Positions 11,958-26,379 are shown, numbered from the stretch's first letter. The stretch is 64,000 nucleotides of DNA from Cucumis sativus (GCF_000004075.3 NC_026659.2:26120272-26184271), one strand, 5' to 3'. Notes: generated from the letters alone by a model not told the origin. Translations and numbers: made by a program.

Positions 11958-13515
11958 GGATCCGTTTGGTAACGTTTTTGTTATCCGTTTCTTGATTTTA
12001 TTTGAAATTCATTTTTTATTTTATTCACATTTAATTCAATTAAACATCAAACAAAATTATGTCCTCCATTAAACATAAAAAACAAAATGATCAAATATGG
12101 ATAAGAAAGTCTTATTGTAATCTTATGGAAAATAAGATGAAGATTGGGATATGAAGGACAAAAGCTGCGAGAGGAAGACGAAAACCCACAACAAATAGAA
12201 GGATCGAAACCCACGGCAAAGAGGAAGACAAAAACTCACGGCTAAAACAAAAATCTAGGAGAAACCCATAAATTCGGTTAAATCCACAGCAAAAACACAA
12301 TCCACGCAAAAAGGAAGAGAAAAACCAAAATCCAATAAAGAGAAAGGCGTCGTGTAAAGGAAGACGATGTAAGGCGAAGAGGAAGACAACAAAAACGATG
12401 AAAGAGAGGAAGAGGATGGTTATTTGGAAAAGACGATGGAGATAAGAGGAAGAAAAAGGAAACCACGTGGAGAGTGGTTATTTGGGAAAGAAGATGAAAA
12501 TAAGAGGAAGAAAAATGAATTCACGAGAGGAAAATGGAAAAAATGAAAATTGATAAGGCAACCCTAATCCTCAATTCAAAGACTCAAGCTATTAGCATAG
12601 CAAGAACATTTGAAATAAGAAACTAACACCTCTTTATACAAATTTAGATTAACCAATGGAAAGTTAGGATTAAATTACCTCTTAGATCGAAGAGTTAGAA
12701 GCAAGATTTGGAAATCTTGTTATAAATTGAGTCACTGCACAATCAAACTTGATCAAGGTTAGATTGAATGGCTCACATGCATTCTATCACAAAAATTGCA
12801 AATTAAGGAAAAACTCTCAAATTGAGATCCAAATTGCATTCATCAAAAGTCTTGTCCTTACAAATGAAAAGATAAGGCATTATATAGCCTTGTAAAAGTT
12901 CTACTATAATTGATGAAAATATCAAAAGTCAAAAGATAAACGTTAACTATGTTTTTCTAACTTCTAACAACCAACTTTCGACCACCATTTTTAATACTAA
13001 CATATCAATGGTAGCTACCATACTTGTCAAATTAAAACAAATGAAAATATAATAAAAATTTGATATTAAGTGAATCACGAGGCCTTCAAATTGTTGGTTT
13101 CATGGAAACTTAATGTCTACCCTATAGTCCACATCATGATCCTTATAAAAAATGAAATAAAAAAAGAATTGAAAAAAATGAAAAAGAAAACCAATAAAAA
13201 GAATTGAGGAAAAGAAAATCAATAAAAATAATTAAGAAAAAGAAAAAAGAAACCAATAGAAATAATTGAGAAAAAGAAAAAAAGAAACCAATAGAAACAA
13301 TTGAGAAAAAGAAAAAAAGAAACCAATAGAAATAATTGAGAAACGGGAACGGGAGAAATTACTTTTTTTTTGTTCTCAATAATTTCTTATAAAAGGATAA
13401 ACATTTATACTTATTTTTAGAACGAAAAATAGAAAACATTATCAAACACCTCCGTTTCTTAAAAAATGAAAACAGAAACAGGAAACAGTGAACATGAACA
13501 TTACCAAACGGACCC
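11958..13515. mobile_element. Non-autonomous PIF/Harbinger-type element with TTA target duplication
   Basis: The left end reads GGATCCGTTTGGTAACGTT and the right end, reverse-complemented, GGGTCCGTTTGGTAATGTT. The first 25 bases of the two ends agree at about 21 positions. Each end is flanked by TTA (11955-11957 and 13516-13518), the trinucleotide duplicated by PIF/Harbinger transposases. The 1.56-kb body is purine-rich and has no transposase; minus-strand frames near 12112-12466 are low-complexity only. It therefore looks like a long Tourist-like or deletion-derivative element. Confidence 0.75.
13189..13355. repeat. Short tandem array inside the Harbinger-type element
   Basis: About five imperfect units containing aaccaatagaaataattgag, starting near 13189, 13217, 13251, 13286 and 13321. 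The last three are spaced exactly 35 bases apart, and the earlier two spacings are 28 and 34. The array lies in the 3' part of the transposon. Confidence 0.85.
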
Positions 13516-13554
13516 TTAATGTACAATTGAAAATATAACAATTAGATTCAAATT

Positions 13555-13760
13555 ATTAACATACATTTTAAAAAAAATTATAAATATAATAAAATATTTT
13601 AGAATCTATATCATTGATAGAAGTCTAAAACTAATAAACTATATTACCAATATTAGATTATGATTGATTGACCATAAAGAGTCTATATATATATATAGAA
13701 GTCTATCATCCATAGGTTTTGTTATATTTCTAACACATTTTATTATTATCCCTAAAATTG
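13555..13760. repeat. Foldback (MITE-like) repeat, degenerate copy
   Basis: Begins with ttttaaaaaaaattataaat, contains the core atcattgatagaagtct, and ends with a complementary ttttgttatatttctaa stretch. It resembles the clearer copy at 18483-18667. It lies just outside the right end of the Harbinger-type element. Confidence 0.4.
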
Positions 13761-16700
13761 ACATCTATTATACTAACATTCTTTTTAAAATTATTAAATT
13801 AACAGTAAAATAAGTAATCAGTAAAAAAAATTCAAATTAAAAGTATAAACATGGTCCAATAAAAACAAAAACAAAACTTTGAGTATAGGAATGGAGAGGG
13901 TCCAAACTCCAAGTTGGATGATATGTTGATGCTGTCCTCAACTCAAGAGGCCATCTCATTTTACTTGGTATGCTATCTTTAATCATTTAAAAGAAAACAC
14001 TCAACCTAGTTGGTTTGTTAAATCACTTTTTCACTTCCCCCTCACTTTATTGTACATTTCGAAAAATCTTTTTCAAACCATATAATGATTTGCATATGTG
14101 AATTTTATAAATGGTTGAAAATAAAAATATGTTTTCCACTAACTTTGTGGAATCTAATATGCAAAGTAACCATATTGTCTCTCTTTTCTTAACAATATAT
14201 ATATATACACACCCATATCAACTGTGTAGATAAATTAGTGAAAAATTGTGTAGGGACAATATAAGATAAAAGCAAAGTTGTGTTTAATAGTTAAGGATGA
14301 AGTGAAAGTGGTTGATATAATAGCAAATATAATCCAATTGTATACGTATGCAAATTTCAATTATTGTTTTAAAAGGTTTTCAAAATTCAATATATAAAGC
14401 AAAAGAAAAATAATTATATTATATAATACAAAACTTTCAATATAGGATAGAATTTAAGTCAAACAGATTCATACAATTTTATTGAGTTCAGTATCATAAT
14501 TTTATGAGTGATTTTCTCATAAAGATAGTTATCTACCCATCTTATGATAATCTACAAGATTGAATGAACTGATCTACTTTGAAATGTAAACTGATGTTGT
14601 GAGAGAGTAAAGTGTTGAAAAAAAAAGTTAAATATATTGTTCAATTATTTGGAGGTAAGACGTATTTATAGACTAATTTTTTATTATCTAAATGCGTTTG
14701 CTCTTTTATTTTTTCAAGATAGTTCTAAAATCAAAAGACGCATTCGTTCGTGTTGGAAAACGACTAAAATAGGCCAAAACCTAGATTTGCATGTATCTCA
14801 TTATTCAATTTCAAGATTTAATTAGTCATTATATTAGAATTGCGATGACGGGGATGAATGACGTATTAATCAATTAATAAATTTCAATACCACATGCATA
14901 TAGTTTTTTTTAAGCTAGTCATATGCTCTCAAAGAAATATGTTAAAATAAGTTTAGTTCAACGATAATTAATTATAGGTTTCATCTCTAGAAGTTAGAGG
15001 TTCAATCTTCCATCCTCTTATACAAAAAAAGTGAAAGCAATATCAATAGGTCATATAACACAATCAATAACCAATTGACATATAATAACAATTTCAACTA
15101 CAATAATGTACGATAGAAATAGTCAACTCTACTAACATTTTAGTACATTTATTTGTGAATTAACCAATCATGCTTGTTATATACTATACCCACCAAAATA
15201 GTTCTCACCACAACTACATCGACAGTATGATGCAAGCGGGTTCAGACAAATGCATTTAGCAAATATTGTTCTCAAGTGCATTGAATATTTATCTGACGAT
15301 ATTTTCACGTGCGTTCATTTAAGTCTACATATCAATAAAACTTATATTGTATTGCAAAAATAAATAGGACATAAAAAATAAGAAGTTATAAAACATCATT
15401 AGAATTATTGAGCAACGTCAACATTTCATCTGTATTTTTAATCAAAAGTTTGTGTGTTTTGTAAAATTAAAATCTTTCATATCTTTGTTTATTAACATCA
15501 AGATTTCAAAATATCTTAGATTAATAAAATTCCACTTTGCTACAAATTTTATAGTTTAATAAATATATCACTCTTAAAACATGTGAAACTAATAGGTTTG
15601 ATCGAGTAAATTCATACATGACAACAAATTAAAGTCAAATCTTATCAATTTAATTATGAAACCTTCTAATTTTAAGTGCTTGTTGTTTTCATCTCCAATA
15701 ACTTTACAAAAAAGTTGAAAATAATGTAAATAACGACATAATAGTTGAATTTCATATATTTTTTAATCAACTACAATATCATCATCATCAAGAATAGTTT
15801 ATGTCATTTTCCTATTTACTTTTCACATTTTCAAAAAAATAAAGGAATTGTGTGTACACATAGAGATTGAGAAAGTAATGACACTAAAACTATAAAATTG
15901 AGACCGAGAATGAATCGATACTAACTAAATTTGAGACAAACACAACCACACATTGTACACTAAATGATATCTCCATTTATTTGATAGATATGAAATTTTA
16001 TCATGTGTTTAATTGAGTAGCGAGTATATATTGAGTTATTGATTCATTACATTTTGAGATACATTGGAAAAGGCACTTCAAAGTCCTTAGCTCTACTAAA
16101 TTTACGTTGAAATCTCTTGTTATCAAACGTGAAGTTTAACTTTTTAATTATTTTTAATTTAAAAGTATTTTCAAAATATTGTTCACCAAAATTAATTATA
16201 GAGAATCTTCTTACTTATATAGAAGAAAATGATAATATTTTAATTGGATTTACAACCAACTTAATTGAACAATAATATAAAGTTGTAATGTGTCATCGTC
16301 AAAAATATTATTATAATTCATTTAGAAACCTACCCCAAACGATAACATAGTTCTTATGGTCATTTGAGTTGGCATCCACTTTTTCTCCTTTTTCCCTCTA
16401 TTGGAAGCAAAATTTTAAAAATGATAAATAATAAAAAAATGATGAATGTGAAACAATCAAAATTGGTAACAAATAGATATATGGTTTTTATAATCTTCAA
16501 TAATTCTAAACGTTATTTCAATATACATTATTCTTGCTAAAGTAAAAAGTTTCAACTACTAATGTTAAAAAAAAAAAAAGATTTGTTATGTTAATTTTGA
16601 TATTGCAAACACGTGAAACATGAAATTGGAAAGCTACAAATTAATTAAATTATTTTAATACAAATTTAAATATAAAAATTAAGAGGCTACCCACATTGAA

Positions 16701-18482
16701 TCTGTATATTATTGAGAACAAAAAGGTTTTAAATTTAAATGTCCTGAATATAATACAATCTTTTCAATAAAAATTTCATCCCTAAATCTCTTACTTTGAT
16801 ATGTATTTTCGAATCAAAATATAAAAATAAAATTACTATAAAATAAAACTTTACACTATTGACTTAGAGAATATCAACTGCGATTTTTCCTCACCAAATA
16901 TCAATAAATAAAAGAGAATAATAATCGTCAACTATATAATGGGAAAATGGTATGAATAAATGAAGTTTGGACCCATTACTGACTACCATACCCACCTAGA
17001 GATATTATGGAGAAGATTTCCTAATTAATTTCTTCAGTCAAGATTATTTTGATAACTTTTGTCTCCTCTTTTTCCATTGTAATATAGTCTAAAATATATG
17101 ATAATGTTTATATTATTTGAGCAAATTATGCTAATGCTTTTATATCCTTATCCTATACATCCATGGGCCAATATATATGATTGATGAAATGTTGCAAATT
17201 CTACTTCATTCTCAATACATCTCAACACTTTTTTCTTTCTTGAAAAAAAAAAATAGTCTATATATCCTTCAAAATGTTTATTTTCTTTTTCAATTTGTTC
17301 TAAACTCTTGATCTTAAACTCTTTAATTTATATCATCATACGTTAAATGATTGATTTTGTAAAATTAAATGCACACATATTTTTCTATTTACTTTTAAAA
17401 AATTATTATTTTAAAAATATTTATAAATATAGCAAAATATCATGATCTATCATAACGAAATTATTCACGGGACAATATAAGAAATTAAACTAGAAACTTA
17501 TGAAATTAGTTTATAAAATTTGAAGAATAGAACAAATTATATTATAATTTTTGCATTTTATGGGTTTTAAATTATCTTAACGTTGACTAAATTATATAGA
17601 CTTGATTTAGACTTTAGACCATTTTTATCTTCGTATATATTACCCATGCAATTATTCTTTAGGATTATCAAACTATTAATAATATATCGAGTTATTTACA
17701 ATATATTATTTCATAAATTAAAAATGAAAAGGGATTAATTATAAATCTCTTAATGATCATTATTCAAACATTAATACTAATCCTACTAAACTAAACACTT
17801 TTTTGACAAATGATACCAATGAAAAATAGAGTTTGATAAAAAAGTTTACAGTCTATACAAAATGATATATTGTCCGATTACATTATTTATGAAAAAACAA
17901 TCACCATAAGAAAAGAATACCGAATTTCTGTTTCACATTTATGATGTAAAAATTAATTAAAAGGATAACAAATCAAAGATGGATTTTGCATATACTTTTT
18001 TAGAATTTGTTAGTGTTCACACTGAATTCCATGTGAAAGAAGGAAGGGCACGATATGATGTTTTTGGATGCTACTGTCTATTTCCCATCAAAATCACCAT
18101 CTGCCCCGTTTTTATCCTCGACTAAAAGACTAGAAATTTGAATATTTTATTATGTTATTGTTGAACGAAACGTATTACCATATCATGTGTTTTTTATCTA
18201 CATTAATTAATTCTTTCTTATTTTACTTTATACTAATTTTAAATTTGATTGAAAGCGTGTGAATTAAAGTTAGATATCTGAAATTAGTGAAATTAAAATG
18301 GAACGAAATCCAAAATAAGTGGAGGAAAGTTGTTTCTACAAAAATAATAACTATTTTTAATATTTGAATTGAAATTCAAATACTAAAGAAAAGTGAAAAG
18401 GCATTGAAAAATGGAAAGAAATTAAATGAGTATAAGGGTAATTATTATTAATGACTATTTTAGTAATAATAATTAAGGATAT
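13761..18482. other. AT-rich intergenic region
   Basis: Nearly 5 kb of very AT-rich sequence in which I see no gene. A weak tRNA-like pair of boxes at 14945-15015 (tagttcaacgataat, then gaggttcaatc) hints at a SINE remnant. Otherwise only short TA and poly-A runs are visible. Confidence 0.4.
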
Positions 18483-18667
18483 AACAATATTTTTAAAAAA
18501 TTATAAATATAGTATAACTATCGCTGATACACTTATATTACTGATAAATATGTATGATCTATCAATGATAGACCAATATTTACAACATGGTCTATCGGTG
18601 ATAGACTTCTATCATTGATAGAATTTAACAAATTTTGCTATATTTGTAATTTTTAAAAAATGTTGTT
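18483..18667. repeat. Foldback (MITE-like) repeat with inverted ends
   Basis: The left arm aacaatatttttaaaaaatt and the reverse complement of the right arm aacaacattttttaaaaatt pair over about 30 bases. The centre contains several 'tctatc-n-gatag' palindromes, for example tctatcattgatag. Similar sequences occur at 13555-13760, and related AT-rich foldbacks at 31167-31270 and 45102-45222. No target duplication could be fixed. Confidence 0.65.
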
Positions 18668-19170
18668 TTGCATCTAAGGGCTAAATTTACAACTATCCCT
18701 AAATTCAATATCAAATTAACTAAAAATAAAATATCAAATTAACTAAAAATAAAATATCAAATTAGTTTGAGTGTAACTTAATTGATATAGTCTATGTAGT
18801 ATACCAATCAAAATCAAAGGTTGGATTACCCATCCATACTTTAATTCAATACATTTTCAAAATAAACTAAAATCAAAATCGTTATTATAGTAGATATATG
18901 AAGCACCGACAAATTTAGTATAAGTCGAAGAGTCCCTTCAAATTTATCGTATTTATATAATATGTATAAAAAAAACTAATTAATATTTAATATATGTAGG
19001 TAACTTAGTGATAATAGTGTTTGTTAGCTTCTTTTCAATTTGGGTTCAAGTCTTATCTATAACTTTTTTGGATTCGCCACTAATATGAAGTGTATATTTG
19101 ATGTGAAACTAAGGATTATATTATAGAGAGTATAAGTATAAGAAATTAATTATTAAGCAAATGATGATAT
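18668..19170. other. 3' flank of the NPF gene
   Basis: AT-rich. 18710-18765 holds a short tandem repeat of atcaaattaactaaaaataaaat (about 23 bases, two to three copies). 18995-19060 contains a tRNA-B-box-like 'gggttcaagtc', possibly from an old SINE. No gene seen. Confidence 0.4.
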
Positions 19171-22100
19171 TCAAACATCCAACACTTTGTCCGAGCTAAT
19201 AACAAGTTTCAAATCTTGCTCGTCGTCAGACACATGACCTTTGTAACGGTAATTTTTAGCACAATAAAGAAAAAAGAAAAAATTAAAAAACGCTGTTGCA
19301 GCTACTACATAATAAAAGTAATCTAGTCTCCCTTTATTGAGATCATCTATCAACCAATCGGGCTTGCCATGAGCGCCGCCACGTCCGGTGGTTCGATGCA
19401 CAATCAAAACCATAGCCGTATTAATATAGCTAGATAAAGCGATAGAGCATGACGAAAAAGCATTTCCCATAGTCCTCATATGCTCTGGAAATTCCTTATT
19501 GAAAAACTCTATTTGCCCAATTATATTAAACGCTTCACAGAGCCCCATTAGGAAGAATTGTGGAGTGAGCCAAAAAACTGACATTATAGACCCGTTATTG
19601 TTGGCTTGATTCCTTCTCTGCATTTCGATTAGGCCAGCGACGACCATGGAAAGGACTGCGAAGACTATGCCGATGGCCATGCGTTGGAGCTCGGTTATGC
19701 CGTTCGGGTGTCCAGTGAATTTACGGAGAGTCGGGACGAGGAATTGATCGTAGAAAGGGATGAAGAAAGTGATGGTGAGGAAAGAGATGACGATTATGGA
19801 AGCAGGAGGGATTTGGAAATTGGACCCCATGTGACGGTTCATTTTAAGAGCTTGAGAAATTGAGAAGGTGGATTGTTGAATAATTGGAGTTAGGCTAAGG
19901 ATTCCTGTTACCCAAATTGGGAAAACTCTAAACAAGCATTTTAATTCTTCTACTTGTTGTATGCTGCTTAAATTCCATTTGTTTACTCTCCTTCCGTCCG
20001 GGTTTATATCATTCTCTGTCTTGATTGCTGCTTTGTTTAGAAAACTGCAAATTATCACAGAAATCAAACACAAGTTTAACTAAATGAAAAGTAAAGAAAC
20101 CAAAAATTAAAAGCAAATAACGTCTAAATTCTTACAAGAGATTTGAGAGTGAACATAGTAGAAGCGCCAAACTAACCATAAAATATATTTTTAGTTCAAT
20201 ATTAAAGTATACAAATTCTACTTCTAATATTCTCAAATTTTAGTAAGGTTTTCTAAAATTCAACTTTAAAAGCTCGTATAAGAAAGATGAATAATTATTT
20301 TGAAAAGATGTGTGAGAAAACAAATAAAAATTCATAATAAAAACAATAGAGTTATAAAATGAGTTATGAATAGTTGCATGTCATTTCCTTAAAGGTGGTC
20401 AATCAAGAAGAATTCCATCAACTCTCCAGGGGACATCAGTTTTTGTTTTATTTTATGAAATGTGTCAATTTGTTTTGTTTTTCATTCCCTACAAGTGTAT
20501 ATTGTGAATAATTAGCATATACTATTCTTTTAAAAGAAATCGATAGACTAGAGAAATTATTTCTTTCACACTACAAAGTTAGAACATAGTGTATTTTACT
20601 TTAACTTTAGTACTACAATAAATACATCTCAATTCGAAAGTTTAAATTAGTAACCATTAACATAACTTCTACGCTTACCTTCCTCCCTCCATAGCTAACT
20701 TAAAATAAACTAAGTTAAAAGAATGAGAGAGAGAGGAATGAACCTGAATTGGTTAGTGAGAGGAAGCTTTGAGAGGACAACAGAGGCAGGGTCCAACGGG
20801 GGGTCATAAAAACCCTTCCTATCATCAGGGAGTTTAAGATGACGCTTTTTGTAAGCAGCAACAGCCACTTGAGCTAAGCCAGTAAATATGCTTCCTTCAG
20901 GCTTTATGAACACATAAACATGAGTTCCCATGAAGAACAGAATTATAGAACAAAACATCAGCACCGTCGGAATTCCATATCCCAAAACCCAGCTAACTGA
21001 GTCTTGAATATACACAACAATTGTCAATGTAATCACCAAAACCACCATGAATGTTGCGTAATACCAATTATAAAAACTCGCTATCCCTTTCCGCCCTTTC
21101 TCCGTCGTCGGATCAAATTGATCCACCCCGAATGGAATACTACACGGTCGTATTCCGCCGCTTCCGATTGATACTAAACAAAGACTCATTATTAAGAATC
21201 CCAATTGAGAAGCCGTCGGCGTCAAGCATTTCACTGATCCACCACACCCCGGTGGATGTAGCTGCGGCAACCATGCCGTTAGTGTCATTGAAGCCATCCC
21301 CTGTGTTGTGGTTACATAATTGGTTCAGTAAATTAAGTAAATTTTTTTTTTTGAGAAATTTCAAAAGAATTAAATTAGAGAGAATTGATTAAAGAAAACC
21401 CAATTTTCAGGCCCAAATGATTTTTTGCTTTTTAAAATTTAAGAATTTTGACCTCACCCAAAACAATTATATTAAACTGTCCTCATTTCACTTTTAGAAA
21501 AAAAGACAATTAGGTGTAATTGGGCTACATTCAGTCGTTTATTTGTGTAGCCCTTGCTACACCCAATTTAAAGCTGCCACAAATTGCTTTTAACTCTTTT
21601 CCAACAATGGACTTAAGTGCTTTTGCTTTTGTCTCTTCTTAACGAGTAATACTGCATCACTTCTCAAAATATATTTATCTTTTATATAAAAAGCTTAGGT
21701 GCTTTCTACTACTCCTCATCTCTTCATCACATACAAATAAAATTATCAAAATAGGGTAATTTTATTTGTGTACTTAATCTTGTGTAATGAAAAGCACCTA
21801 ATCATTGTCATTTTTCTCTTAATTCTTCTCTTTTTATGTGGTGTTTTTCTTCTGGACGAAACCACATAACCTGCTCTAGCAAGTTCACACAAGCAACTCC
21901 GGACGACTTGTTCTTCAGTTCTCTTCTTCACTCTCCCTCTTTTTAATTTGTGTTGCAGAACGAGAACGAGTAGAGAGAGAAAAAGGACGCAAGAACACGA
22001 GAAATCTCAATAATCTGTTTAATTTAACGGCTAAAAATCCACGTGAACCCGTTTCTAGAATTTGCTGTGTTAGTATACGAAGAAGAAGAGCCATTAAAAA

Positions 22101-22593
22101 AGGGGGGGAGTGATTTAGTTCAGGTACCAGAAAGGAAAAAATGGAAGCAATAGCGATAGTCCAGTAGCGGCCAATATAAGCGTCGGAGAGAAATGCGCCG
22201 AGAAGAGGCAAGAAACTGGTGACTCCCGTCCATAACCCCATTAAGCTGGTCGCCGAAACTTGATCCATATGATACATTTTTTTTAGATACACCATGAAAT
22301 TTGCTAGTAATCCCATTGCAGCTAGTCTTTCAAATGTTTCATTTCCTGCATCCCCAACAATAATAGTATTAGATATACATAACATAACCTCTCAAAAACA
22401 AACAAGAATTTAGAAAGAGAAGAAGAATATCAGAAATTAAATTACCAAGAATGTAAGGCATGCTCTTCCATCCTCCAGGCTCTCTTTTAGATTTGTTGGA
22501 TATTATTGAAAGCTTGGGATTATTATTAGCATCTTTGGAGTTGTTAGGACTACGAGAATTGCTCGAAGCTTTTCTTTCACTCTCACTCTCCAT
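19171..22593 (-). CDS. NRT1/PTR family (NPF2-type) proton-coupled transporter (4 exons, 598 aa)
   Basis: Major-facilitator transporter of the NPF family with 12 expected membrane helices; NPF2 members move nitrate and some also glucosinolates or hormones. Exons on the minus strand: 22446-22593, 22128-22345, 20744-21300 and 19171-20044, with phases 1, 0 and 2, giving 598 residues, normal for the family. The first helix carries the ExxER proton-coupling motif (GNETFERLAAMGL), followed by LLGAFLSDAYIGRYWTI. The cytosolic loop has DQFDPTTEKGRKGIASFYNWYY, the NPF signature before helix 5. NQFSFLNKAAI marks the central loop, and exon 4 holds helices 7-12. The N-terminus is serine/asparagine-rich and lysine-rich. 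By position next to the RGG and PTST2 genes it corresponds to the locus I recall as NRT1.6/NPF2.12 (At1g27080) in Arabidopsis; substrate is inferred only. The intron positions fit the family. Confidence 0.93.
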
Positions 22594-22649
22594 TATCTCT
22601 ACCCCTCTCTCTCTCGTTTCTGCCTCTTTGTCATTATTGGGTGTGTTTG

Positions 22650-22657
22650 TATTTATA
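22650..22657 (-). promoter_or_regulatory. TATA box of the NPF gene
   Basis: TATAAATA on the minus strand, 57 bases upstream of the NPF start codon, in otherwise mixed sequence. The short distance implies a leader of about 25-30 bases. Confidence 0.6.
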
Positions 22658-22699
22658 GAAAAAGTAATCACTTTAAAACACAACTCAAAATGCAATATG

Positions 22700-25600
22700 C
22701 ATCTTTCTCATCACATACATACCAAACAAAAACAAATTAATATTCTAATCCTCAACATACACCGTATGTATGTTGATGTCATGAGCTACACTTTTGTTGA
22801 CATTAAAATATTTTAAACTTTGTATTGTTATATATATATAATTGATGTGATTAAGAGAAATTGGACATAGATGAAACCATGAATAATGCAATGTCCCATA
22901 ATAGTACATGTGGTATAATTAATAATGTAGGAACAATTTATAGCTAGGTAGAAGATGTTGAATAAGGGTAAGAAGGTAAAATACTATTAACTCTTATTCT
23001 AGAAAGGAATATGAACAATTAAAAAAACCGTATGAACTAGAACATTAAAACCAAACTCAAAACGTAACATTTTTAAACGTAGAAAACAAAAGAAATTTAT
23101 ACTAAAATCTAAAAACAAAAAAGATAATGCATATATATCTTCTAAATTTTGAATTATATTTTTATAACCGACCTTGAACATCATTCTTTTCTAATTAGAA
23201 ATGGGTGGATAATAGAAAGAAAATGAGAGAGAGATTGTGGTATACGTTTGAGAGAGGAGAAGGCAACGGCGTATGGAAGAAGAAGCCTATCATCTCCTCT
23301 TCTTCTTATCACATGCAAACGCTCTATCAAATCCCGGATTCCTTTCTTTCAAACCGAAAAATCAAAATTAAATGCTTTTTTTTATACACAAAATAATATT
23401 ATCAATATAATTATGATATATTTTTGGATTTGTTGCTCATCAAATTTGACCAACTAAGTAACGTATAATGCATATTTAAAAATTAGGAATTCATTTTAAA
23501 ATTTAAATAGCCAACTAAATGTGTGTATGTGTATTGTTGGATAATTGTTTAGAGAGATGTATGCAATTAAATTTGGATTCATCAATAATCAAAAGACTCC
23601 ATGAATGGTATAAAACTTTTATTTAATTCATATGAATTAAATCTTAACTTATTTTTCAACTCTAATTGATTGTCAAACGGCCCAAAAAGGGAATGGGATA
23701 AGCTTAGGGTTAGACTTGATGTAATTTAAGTACATATTTATTTGGAGAAGAAAATTGTACTAATGTTAAAGTAATGATTTTTTTTATAAAATATTATTGA
23801 TAAATATTGTTATTATTATTGTATATGAACAATTTTGAAAGAGAAAAAAGAAACAAAAAACAATAAATATACATATTTTTATTTGTTTTTTGTTTGCTTC
23901 CGTTTGAGTGGGTATTCAATCTTTAGCCGTCGACAAGTGAGTGGTTCAAATTGAAGTCTTTATTATTTATTTATTTAATGATAAATATAATTTCAATGAA
24001 AATAATAATAATAATAATAATTCTCCTAAAACAAAACATTAAAACAATTTTCACATAATTTTATAAAGCACCAAAGCTCAAAACCTAGCTTAAAATAGTT
24101 TTAAATTTTGTTTTCTTCTTTACATCATCATCATTTTCCTTTTTCCTTTTTCTTTGTCTATAAGTTTCTTCTTTCTGTATTTCTGTATTTGTGTTTTCTT
24201 CTTTGTGAATTTTGATCTCCATGGTCTTATGTCATCAGACGTAGAGGAGAGACCAATTTGCATGGGAGAGCAATAAGAGCAAAGTGTCCAATCATGATTC
24301 ATGAGGTTCCATTTTCGTACAATACAAAAACTCAATTTAAAATAATATATCTGACATATTTAATTACGATATTATATTTCTAGCTACTTCCATCACTTCA
24401 ATAGCTTTTTCATAATTAAAATTCTCTTGTTTTTTCTTTTTTTTTTTAAAGAAAAAGTCATTATTGTCTATAAATTCTAATACAATTATGTGTTAAATTA
24501 GTAGAAAATGGTAGCTTTTATATATACCATCCACTCAAGTCCTTTTTTTTAAAAAAAAAGTATTCACACACACGAGTTAAAGGGTTTACAATTGTGATTA
24601 CTTGAAATCAGAATCGTCTGATTCTTTTATTACACTTTGAACTCATCACTTTTTTAAAATTATTTTCGATGTACATTTCTATCCCTAGCTAGGGAATATT
24701 ATTTGAATCTATTCTAAAGATTATAATAGAATCTAGGATAAAATTCTAGAATCAAAATAATAAAAAAATGTCACTATAGAATTTCTAATTTTTAGTTTCT
24801 AACTATAATTACTATTATATGTAAGTATTACTTTATTCATATACATAATAATTTTGACACTTATTAGACCTCATGAATGCATTTACTCTCCTATCTTCAA
24901 AACTCAAGTACTTAATTCCTATACAGTGAATATGTGGCTTAATTTACTTATTTATTTGAGGCAACAGATCCAAAATTACCTCAGGTTTTGGTTTTGACCA
25001 AATGTATGAAGAGTAAATATCTCACAAATGAAAGATTTTGGGTTTTTTTTTTAATGATCGATTTTATTGCTTTCTCTTAATACTTATGAACCATAATTTA
25101 GTGGCTAAAAACTTTATTGATCTTCGTATTTTTTTTTGTATTATTTCAATTTTATATACATGTATATATATTATATGAAAAGTAGTAAGAAAAAGCTTTT
25201 TCTAATACCTCCAACATTATTTCAATCGGTAGTATATGTCTCAATAAGTAAGTATAGGTGGGGTGTTGGGTCTAGTTTTATAAATTGTTTAAATATAGAT
25301 CAATGCATTAGTTGGTGAATTGTGCCCATTTAGAGATGCCAATAATAAATTAGTAAATTGACAAGGATATTAGAATGGAAATTTAATGGGCCAAATTGCT
25401 CATTAAAGAGAAACAAATAATAAACATATCATCTGGGATTTGTTTAAGAAATAAAATAAAAGACCATTAAAAAGATATCTCCATTAATGTTTTTTTTTTA
25501 ATTCGTTCATCAAATGTCACTTCAACCATTAATTGGAATTTTTTTACCTAATTCAGTAAAATTTTGCACCATAGCCATGAGGCACTACCTAAAGATAATC

Positions 25601-26379
25601 TCAAATCCATTCTCTAATTTTGTCAAAAAAAAGTTAAGCCAAAGTTCAATTAATTTATTAATCGCACACTTACCTAATGTGGTTAAGTGATGGTATCTCT
25701 TCCACATTTCCATTAACAACAATGATTCCACCAGAAGGATTGTTTATAATCCCATTATGATACATATTAAAATTGTGGTAGAATATTTTTCAAAGAAGGA
25801 AAGGTCATGAAGAATTATTTGAAGATAAAAAAGTGCTTCACTTAAAGCTTGGTTTTGAAAATTTTAAAAATCTTACTTTTTTTTTTATTCAAAATTAGTG
25901 TGTAAACATGCAATTAATAGTTCTAAATTTTAGATAACTTCATAAGAATGGTGTAGAAAATAGAATTTAAAGGTAGAGTTCGCCATAATAATCTACAAAT
26001 TAGTGTCATGTTCATAGACAAAGAAGGAAACAATATTAGTTCTTATTGTACTCTCTCAATAAGCAAAAAATTATCAACAAAATACAAGCTTTTTAGTAAT
26101 GAAATTTGAACTTTTTCATCGATGAGACATTGTTTTAAGTTTTTCTTCGAATCCATGATGCTATAATTCTATTGCTGATGAGAATATAGTGTATAATTCA
26201 TGGAAAACCACAAATTTAGCATCTTGACTTGAAGGCCCATCCTTCGTTATGGATGTTGCTGTGTTTAGTGATTTGATAACTCACTAGTCGTTAATTTCTT
26301 GTTATTCTATGTATTACTTATTGAGACAAATTGAAAAAGAAAAAGGGTAACGTACAAAACCTTTTAAACCAAGTATAAA
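22700..26379. other. AT-rich intergenic region
   Basis: No convincing gene. 23215-23330 is a purine-rich then CT-rich patch without coding logic. 24002-24020 is an AAT microsatellite. A minus-strand frame near 24120-24335 (HDWTLCSYCSPMQIGLSS in its middle) has normal amino-acid composition but no recognisable family and no neighbouring exon. The rest is poly-T, poly-A and TA runs. Confidence 0.35.

Noticed and set aside
24120-24335. Minus-strand frame of 71 codons with a plausible core
   Set aside because: Ends in a lysine/methionine low-complexity run, has no recognised family, no adjacent exon and no promoter signal.
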